Below, piece by piece: positions 58,085 through 64,000 of a stretch of DNA of 64,000 nt; positions within the stretch are counted from its first letter, which is position 1; each line of letters begins with the position of its first letter. The position numbers and the translations under genes were made by a program. The stretch lies in NCBI GenBank assembly GCA_035048815.1, contig JAUCBN010000043.1, positions 12,651,001 to 12,715,000 of the forward strand. The letters run 5' to 3'. Under the pieces are notes generated by a model. That model searched no databases, was not told the DNA's origin, and saw only the letters and a program-made list of their open reading frames with translations. Source of the stretch: Abelmoschus esculentus. Lineage: Eukaryota; Streptophyta; Magnoliopsida; Malvales; Malvaceae.

Positions 58085-58400
58085 AATTGTTAAGTGGATT
58101 GAACAATCGAAAATGGACAAGACGGGGTGAATTGGAACTTTTAAAAATTTGTGGAAGGTTTAAAAAAATGAAAAATTAAGAACACAATGATTTATAGTGG
58201 TTCAAGCTTCGAACAAGCTCTACATTCACTACCTTAGCTCCCACTAAGAATTTTATAACCAATTTACTAATGAATTCAACATTTTCTCGGTTCAAGGGAT
58301 AATCGTTACAAACGAATCAATCTTTCTATCCAAAGATTGATTCAACCTCAAAAGGTTACAAGAATTTGAAGAATGACATAAAAATGAAATGAAAATGCAA
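58085..58400 (-). repeat. Fragment of a SIRE-like LTR, minus strand
   Basis: Read on the minus strand it matches the 3' third of the LTR at 2281-3461: GTAACGATTATCCCTTGAACC, TTAGTGGGAGCTAAGGTAGT and GAACCACTATAAATC, in the same order, ending CCACTTAACA. It lies directly downstream of the env-like relic at 58463-59287, so the two belong to one minus-strand element whose intervening part was deleted. Confidence 0.7.
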
Positions 58401-58462
58401 ACTAAAACTCAAAAGTGAAAGAAAACTAGCCCAAGAGCTAACAAAGCAACTATTCGCCACCG

Positions 58463-59287
58463 TTATCATCCTCATCACGAGATGTTCGGGATTGACGTCA
58501 TTCATCATGAAAGGCTCCAATGGATATACTCATGGAAAGTTACGAGTTTCAAGATCCGTTACACGAGTATTTAGAGCACCAAGTTGACCTTCAAGGGTCT
58601 CGAAGCGGGTGTTGATGTAGTTGTTGAGTCTGACGAACTGATCAGTGAGGAATGCCATGAGAGCATCATTATGAACAACTTGATTGACCGACTCAGGATT
58701 AATATGTTGAGGAGGAGGAGGAAAAGGTTACTCTCCACGAATCCAAGAATACTTGTCATTCGAGGGACGGATCCACCAAGATATGATCAAGTGTAGAAAT
58801 CAATCATGGACATCAAGGTTGATGATGGATCCGGTAAGATTATGACCAAGAGAATTTTCATCTTCAATTCTCGAATCCTCAAAACCAAAAACTTCATAAA
58901 GAATCTTTGCGTTGACACGAAATCGACGTCCCATGAGAAAAGATTCAATAATCATCACTTGAGATTTGTCCTTTGAGAGAATACAAGTGACATTAGCGTA
59001 AAAGATGAGAACGAGATTAGGAAAGAAGATACCGGACAAGAATATGAATTTCATGAACTTTCAAATTTGAAAAAGATGAAGATATCGAAATTCCAACTTG
59101 TCGGAGTTCATGAAATTGATATCGGCACATCGCTCTTTCTTGAGCTTACAATTATGATAGCGTCGAAAGTTCTCGTAGGATCCACAATCGACAAAGGATT
59201 TTTGATAGATATAAGTAAACGAATGAAATCCTCTTTGGTAGCAGATGAACTTCCAACCTCGGTTCTTCGTCTTTTCTTAGGTAACAT
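58463..59287 (-). pseudogene. Env-like gene relic of a SIRE-like element, minus strand
   Basis: The ATG at 59285-59287 opens MLPKKRRTEVGSSSAT, clearly related to the MAPKKRSRTEASSSSS start at 9204. Further matches are FFPNLVLIFYANV and MIIESFLMGRRFRVNA (58800-59054), a PPPQHINPES-like linker near 58690, and a coiled-coil-like region with LNNYINTRFETLEGQLG near 58600. Frames shift several times. It ends in an acidic EDDNGG tail near 58463. This is an older copy of the same gene type, and no pol is attached. Confidence 0.7.
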
Positions 59288-59741
59288 AATCTAGATAAAA
59301 CAATTAAGGATTTTAGGCACTAAAGAAACATATAAGCATAGATAACCTTATTCAATCTAATGATAATCAATAACTCAAGGGTTTTAAAATTAAAACAAGG
59401 TATAAAAAAGAATTAGTTAAATTTTTTAAAAAATAGTATAAAAAATACCAATAAAAAATTTTATATTTGAACAAAAACCCATACATAAAACAAGAATAAT
59501 ATATATAAATATGTCATTTTAACTATCTAAAATCAAACGAAAATAAGTTTTTTTTGAAAATTACCTCTTAAGTATAGATTAGGAAGAAATTGAGGTTTTC
59601 TTAGCACGAGCTTTGAATATAGCCTTAGCATTTATCTTTTGATGAAAAACCCTAAAAAAACTTGATTTTTGTGCAAATAAAATATTGCAGCAAGTCGAAG
59701 ATTTGAACAAGATCTTATTGATTGAATCGGTCAAAAAGATC
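59288..59741. other. AT-rich DNA between two copia relics
   Basis: AT-rich, no gene. 59579-59740 reads on the minus strand through the end of the gag fragment into unrelated, frame-broken sequence. Confidence 0.5.
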
Positions 59742-60053
59742 AGACCATAGTTCATAGGCGTTATCGATCCAGATAACGCTTTGAGCAATCTCGGGGCTGA
59801 GAGCACGTTGAAGCCAAGATAGAACGAGATTATTGTACTTTGCCCATGCATGATAACTAGGTTCATCTTTCTTGGGTTCTTGAATCGATCCATCAACAAA
59901 ATTGAATTTGTTCTTGGATATAAGAGACATTCTCATTGATCTTCCCCAGTTGTGATAATTACTTCCGTTGAGTAGAGACAACGTCAACACGAACGTCGAA
60001 TTTTCATTCGGACAGATGTAATACTTACTAGATGGATCTTCAGCGCAAGCCAT
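59742..60053 (-). pseudogene. Copia gag N-terminal fragment, minus strand
   Basis: The ATG at 60053 opens a frame starting MACAEDPSSKYYICPNENST. It contains LTLSLLNGSNYHNWGRSMRM and KFNFVDGSIQEP, the gag-polypeptide pattern (N-x-SNYHxWxRxMxMxLxSKNK) of many plant copia elements. It breaks off after LWSDLFDRFNQ in the middle of the usual gag domain. It differs in type from the UBN2-like gag of the SIRE-like element, so it comes from another family. Confidence 0.8.
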
Positions 60054-60065
60054 TGCAGAAGAAAA

Positions 60066-60079
60066 GTCTCATGATACCA
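60066..60079 (-). other. Primer-site-like sequence of the gag relic
   Basis: On the minus strand TGGTATCATGAGAC lies a few bases before the gag ATG. It resembles the tRNA-Met-type site TGGTATCAGAGC. Sequence to its right would be the element's 5' LTR, but no second copy exists to define it. Confidence 0.6.
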
Positions 60080-61606
60080 TGCTACAAGGGTGTGGATCTA
60101 AGGATATAAAATTAGAAAATGTGTGTTATTTTATTGAAAAACTTACCTATAAAAGATATATAATAGTCTTTTTATATTATCAAAAAAAAAAAAGGGAATA
60201 AAGAAATGTGTAACCGTTTTTATTAAACGGTTATAACTTCATTTCAATAATATGGTAATTCATATTTGATTTGGTTTTTCAGATAATGAATAATCAGGTT
60301 GAATATTTAGATATATGATCACCCAAAAATATATTTTAATTTAATTATTTTTTTTATTTTGAAGGTCATATATATTTATGAAAATTTCATAATTTTAAAT
60401 ATAAAAATTTTAAAAATATTAAATATAACACAAGATTCATATTTATAAAAAGTTTATTTTTAAATTTTTGGACATAACTAGCATCAAATTATTAGAAATA
60501 AAAATAAAAATAAAAAATATTCATGAAAATTTAAATATTTGGTAATTTGAAATTTAAAATATTGTGATCCATACTCAATCTGAAAATTTTAAAATTGGAT
60601 CAGATATCCAATCTAAAAATAAAAATTAAATCAAATATCTAAATTTTTAAATTAAATCATTAGGTAATCTGATCGGATATTTTTTAAACACCCCTACTTA
60701 GAAGATTATAATAATATTAAGTTCATTAAAGAATATTTTAATTATTTGCCACAATTGCCCTTAAGTAACTGTGTGTTACCACAATTACCCTCTTATACCT
60801 AATCTGATTTTCTTTTCCTCAGATTGCCCTCAATTAAGTAATTTATTACCGAAATTACCCTAACTATTTCCCTTTCATTTACTTTAATTTTCTAATTTGC
60901 CCCTTCATCTGTTTTTATTTTCTATATTACCCCTTTCATATATAAAATAATTACTTGTATAAGATATAATACAAATTTTGTTTCTTCGAATTATAATGAA
61001 ATATGAATTTAGAGAGGGCTGGGATAAACCTGTATAAAAATATAGCTATTTTAGTTTTATATTTCAATATTATTCTTTGTTTTGCTTTAAATAAAATAAA
61101 GTTACTAAAAATTTCAAAAAAATATTCTCGAATCTATATAAAGACTTCGAATTACTCAAATATTTTTAACCTATTCACAAATTTAATAATCATTAATAAT
61201 TAGATGTTATATCGATATAAAAATAAAAATCAAATAAATTAATCTTACAAATTACTCTACGCATAATTTTAAATACATTAACAAATTATTATGAAAGGGA
61301 ATTTTTTTATCCATCGTCACAAAAGAAGATTTAAACATAAAAACCTCTTAACTTTCACTCATTAGGAGTGTGTCATGATGAATATAATACGAAAAATCAA
61401 ACTATCATCATTATAAACAAAAATTATATCAGAAGACTGATAAAAGATATATTACAAAAATAAACGAAAGTAATACAATTCGATATACAAAAAATCAACA
61501 CAAATAATATTTGATCATAGAAAACTTAAGTTTAAGTTTCTAAGAGTTCTTAAGTAGATGAAAGTCTAACTCAATTAGTTATGATCTATAGACACCTTTA
61601 TGTAGG
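60080..61606. other. AT-rich intergenic DNA
   Basis: Probably starts with the remains of a copia 5' LTR. 60730-60945 repeats short words (AATTACCC, ATTGCCC, TTGCCCC) about every 20-40 bp on a pyrimidine-rich strand. No gene is seen. Confidence 0.5.
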
Positions 61607-61921
61607 AGGATAAGTATTTGATGAAGTAGATTAGATTCTTTTAGTATATTAAATTGACGAGTCGTATTTTATTATTTAAATTTTATTTGAAATATTTTAA
61701 ACGAATTAAATTTATAAAATTCAAGTTGTTTGAGTTTATGATCAAATTTAGTTTTAAATATTTGTAATGTTTATAGTATTGATTGATTTTAATTTGAATA
61801 GTTTTTTATAATTTAATTTTTAATTGAAATTTGCTTTTGAGTTGAATTTATAAAATTATGATTCAAGTTAAGTCGAAGTAATATAATTCAATTTTTCACG
61901 TCGAATTGTGTTTTACTCCCC
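61607..61921. repeat. Dispersed repeat, copy C (diverged)
   Basis: GGATAAGTATTTGATGAAGTAG to GAATTGTGTTTTACTCCCC, a shorter, more diverged relative of copies A (51975-53980) and B (56356-56865), with the same inverted GGxGAGxA/TxCTCxCC ends. Confidence 0.45.
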
Positions 61922-62439
61922 ATTTCTATACCTGCCGTGCTCGGGTCAATATTAGAAGAGAAGGAAAAAATCAGGACAAGATTCGACTCATGAATAGTAG
62001 GGATGACAATTTGACCCAAAATGTGGGTGGATTCCAACCCGATCCGATAGGGACAATTTTTTTATTGAAAAAAATCAGGTTAGGCTCAAGTTGGGATCGA
62101 TTTTAGGGTAAAATTTCTCTATCCCGATATATTTATATATTTTTATTTATTTTTCTGGGTTGAGTCGAGCCTAATTAGTTTTTTTTATTAAAATGTCAGG
62201 ATCGGGTTAAGATCAAGTTATATTTTTACTATGTCGAGTTGGATATAAAATATATTAATGTTGGATCGAATAAAGATCATAATGGATAATTTAGTTTTAA
62301 GTCGGAGTCGAGGCGACCAAACCCTGTTCTGTCCTGTTCCGTTGCCATCCCTTCTATTTAAAGTTGTAAAATGGAGAAACTATGAGGGCATTTATGTAAT
62401 TTAATTCACAAAAATGCCCCTAGAGTTATCTGAAATCAC
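61922..62439. other. Intergenic DNA with GACCCGATCC-like words
   Basis: 61990-62340 contains loose GACCCAAAATGTGGGTGG, AACCCGATCC and GGATCGGGTTAAG words, related to the tracts at 1559 and 19411. No gene. Confidence 0.55.
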
Positions 62440-63557
62440 AGTCATGTCCAGAATTGAAACACAAAAACTGTGACTATGGAAAAATCAAGTCGTACACAGA
62501 TACTTTCTGTTTCCCCCCAATTTCGTAGTCCTTCCTCCCTCCTGTCTCTGTCCCTCAAATCCCTAAAACCCTTTTGTTTCTTGTTGGAATTTTCACTCTT
62601 CTCTTTTGGAATTCCAGAAACAGGCAAGATCCATTTCTCCGCTTCTTCAATTTATCGCTCTTTCAAATTTTAGGGTTTTCATTTGAATTTCCGTTGACTT
62701 GCGTTATTCTGGTTTTGTGTCACCGAAATGCATATATGTTTTCCACTTCGTTCATGTTTGTTAATGTGTTTAAGGATTTGGTTTATTTTGTTCTCATAAA
62801 CATTGGTTCATTTTTGTGGGCTAGAAACTTAGAATTGGGTTTTAGGGTTTCATTTCTGTTTAGGTGTCTCACGGATTTGGGATTGTTTATACACTAGGGT
62901 TTTAGGCCTTAATGTTATAACGAAGTTGGGATTTATCTGGTTTTTCTCATTATAGGAACAATGTCAATGGAAAGCATGCTTTATAACTCGTATTGATATG
63001 CATTGCTTTTGTAATTTCTTTTTGCCATTGAATTGTTCATATTCTTATGGGTGTTCTATGGACTATGATATCATTTTAGGCCTTTTTTTTAATTTTGTGA
63101 TGATATTTTCGAAATATTTAGTTATAATTCCCGGCAGGAAATTTGGTTGATTGGTTTGTCAGTGCAGAATTATGAAGACTTATATTTCTTTCACCAATTC
63201 TTCTTTATGCTCGAAAAAATTGAACCTTTAATTGCTTGTTCCATGGGATTATCTATTAATGCATTTCGAAGAACATTGCAAGTACATTGTGTTTAGTTTT
63301 GGTTCTGCTGGATAGGATTTTGATATCTTCAGGTTCTTTGCTTTGTCAAATTTGGGTTCTTAATTATTGTAATTTTATAAAACGAATGCAGGACCCATGA
63401 AGAGTTGAGAGATTAGTTCCTTTACTGATAGTTGACAGATCTCGGAGGAAGAGTACTGTATTTTGTTATCATTTAGTGAATCTAGTTTGCTAAACTAATA
63501 ATTAAATTCTTTTGTTGCTGAAACACATTCAACCAGACCCGTCTATTATTTTTGGTG
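62440..63557 (+). promoter_or_regulatory. Promoter and intron-containing 5' leader of the J-domain gene
   Basis: A pyrimidine-rich block (62505-62610, rich in TCC and CTC words) is typical of plant transcription start regions. Acceptor-like sites AACGAATGCAG at 63391 and AACCAG at 63536 suggest that most of 62620-63536 is one or two leader introns. Small frames inside are not conserved-looking. A minimal upstream frame ATGAAGAGTTGA lies at about 63397. The exact start site and donors cannot be fixed from sequence alone. Confidence 0.55.
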
Positions 63558-64000
63558 ATGGACTGCGACAGGGAAGAGGCCATAAGGGCCAAAAACATTG
63601 CGGAGAAGAAGATGCAGAATCGGGATTTTTCTGGGGCTCTTAAAGTTGCGATCAAGGCCAAACATCTTTTCCAGGATCTGGAGAATATTTCTCAGATGAT
63701 AATGGTGTGTGATGTGCATTGTGCTGCTGAGAAACCAATTTTCGGTAATGAGAAGGATTGGTATGCCATACTTAAGGTGGAGCAGACAGCTGATGAAGCT
63801 ACAATAAAGAAGCAGTATAGAAAATTCGCTCTTCAGCTTCACCCGGATAAGAATAAGTTTCCGGGAGCAGAAGCTGCTTTTAAGTTGATTGGGGATGCCA
63901 AGAGAACTCTTTTGGATCAAGGCAAAAGATCTGCACATGACATGAAACGGAAAGTGGCTATTAATAGACCGGCTCCGGCAGCAGCATTTCGCCCCCCGCA
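63558..64000 (+). CDS. J-domain (DnaJ) protein, N-terminal part, runs off the window
   Basis: The ATG at 63558 opens 147 codons without a stop to the end of the window. The protein begins MDCDREEAIRAKNIAEKKMQ, a helical N-terminus of the plant J-protein group that usually ends in a DUF3444 domain. The J domain covers about residues 66-129 (DWYAILKVEQTADEATIKKQ, then YRKFALQLHPDKNK), with the essential HPD at 95-97. A proline/alanine-rich linker starts at 137. J proteins recruit Hsp70 chaperones and stimulate their ATPase. The missing C-terminus would decide whether this is the DUF3444 subgroup, whose members are mostly uncharacterised, some nuclear. The start is supported by family-typical residues and by in-frame stops upstream. 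Neighbouring sequence gives no operon-like context, as expected in a plant. Confidence 0.93.
   Translation, partial: MDCDREEAIRAKNIAEKKMQNRDFSGALKVAIKAKHLFQDLENISQMIMVCDVHCAAEKPIFGNEKDWYAILKVEQTADEATIKKQYRKFALQLHPDKNKFPGAEAAFKLIGDAKRTLLDQGKRSAHDMKRKVAINRPAPAAAFRPP

Noticed and set aside
54589..60079. One nested copia element spanning all relics
   Set aside because: The LTR at 54589-55744 is on the plus strand while the env-like and gag relics are on the minus strand, and the gag type differs from the SIRE-like one, so at least three insertions are involved.
62470..62897. Two plus-strand frames upstream of the J-domain gene
   Set aside because: They fall in a pyrimidine-rich leader and its intron, overlap one another, and have no domain.

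Overview
The window is nuclear DNA of a flowering plant, almost certainly a eudicot. It is AT-rich, its real genes have introns and angiosperm homologues, and most of the sequence is LTR retrotransposons and small DNA transposons. The repeat style would fit Malvaceae (cotton or cacao relatives), but that is a guess. Nothing bacterial or viral in the strict sense is present.

Layout. 1-2275 is AT-rich intergenic DNA with a degenerate GACCCGAACCTG tract. 2281-12023 is a complete Ty1/copia element of SIRE type (1,181-bp LTRs, ATATA target duplication, broken gag and pol, env-like third gene). 12024-13588 is a TA-rich desert. 13594-19127 is a second complete copia element (239-bp LTRs, AACTA duplication) with a decayed body. 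19621-30532 holds two truncated Ty3/gypsy elements back to back: a Tekay/Del-type chromovirus (LTR, gag, protease, RT) and an Athila-type element (leader, PBS, gag, pol up to part of the integrase). 30533-39900 is intergenic, with a small Mutator-like element (32339-32796), a GC-rich island, and a minus-strand Reina-type gypsy pol relic (34482-37027). 39943-40009 is an isolated first exon coding for a signal peptide. 41478-42393 is a Mutator-like element with long TIRs.

Genes. 45793-51705 on the minus strand is a complete gene in ten coding exons for the RUNKEL (RUK) cytokinesis protein, the plant ULK4-type kinase-like protein; the spliced product is 1,362 residues. Upstream of it, 52153-53630 is a Mutator-like element carrying a fragment of a leucine-rich-repeat gene (Pack-MULE-like). 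It sits inside an older dispersed repeat that has an uninterrupted paralogue at 56356-56865. 54589-60079 holds more copia relics. At the right edge, 63558-64000 starts a J-domain (DnaJ) protein gene that runs out of the window, behind a roughly 1-kb leader.

Working together: the only host genes with readable function are RUK (cell-plate expansion) and the J-domain protein. They are about 12 kb apart and divergently transcribed, and nothing links them functionally. The most unusual signal is in the retroelements. Three different families each carry their own short inverted motif, dispersed across LTR and internal regions: GTATCGAA/TTCGATAC, CATTC/GAATG, and TGCCGAGGCA in both orientations. The Tekay-type LTR also has a dense W-box/TGACGTCA cluster.
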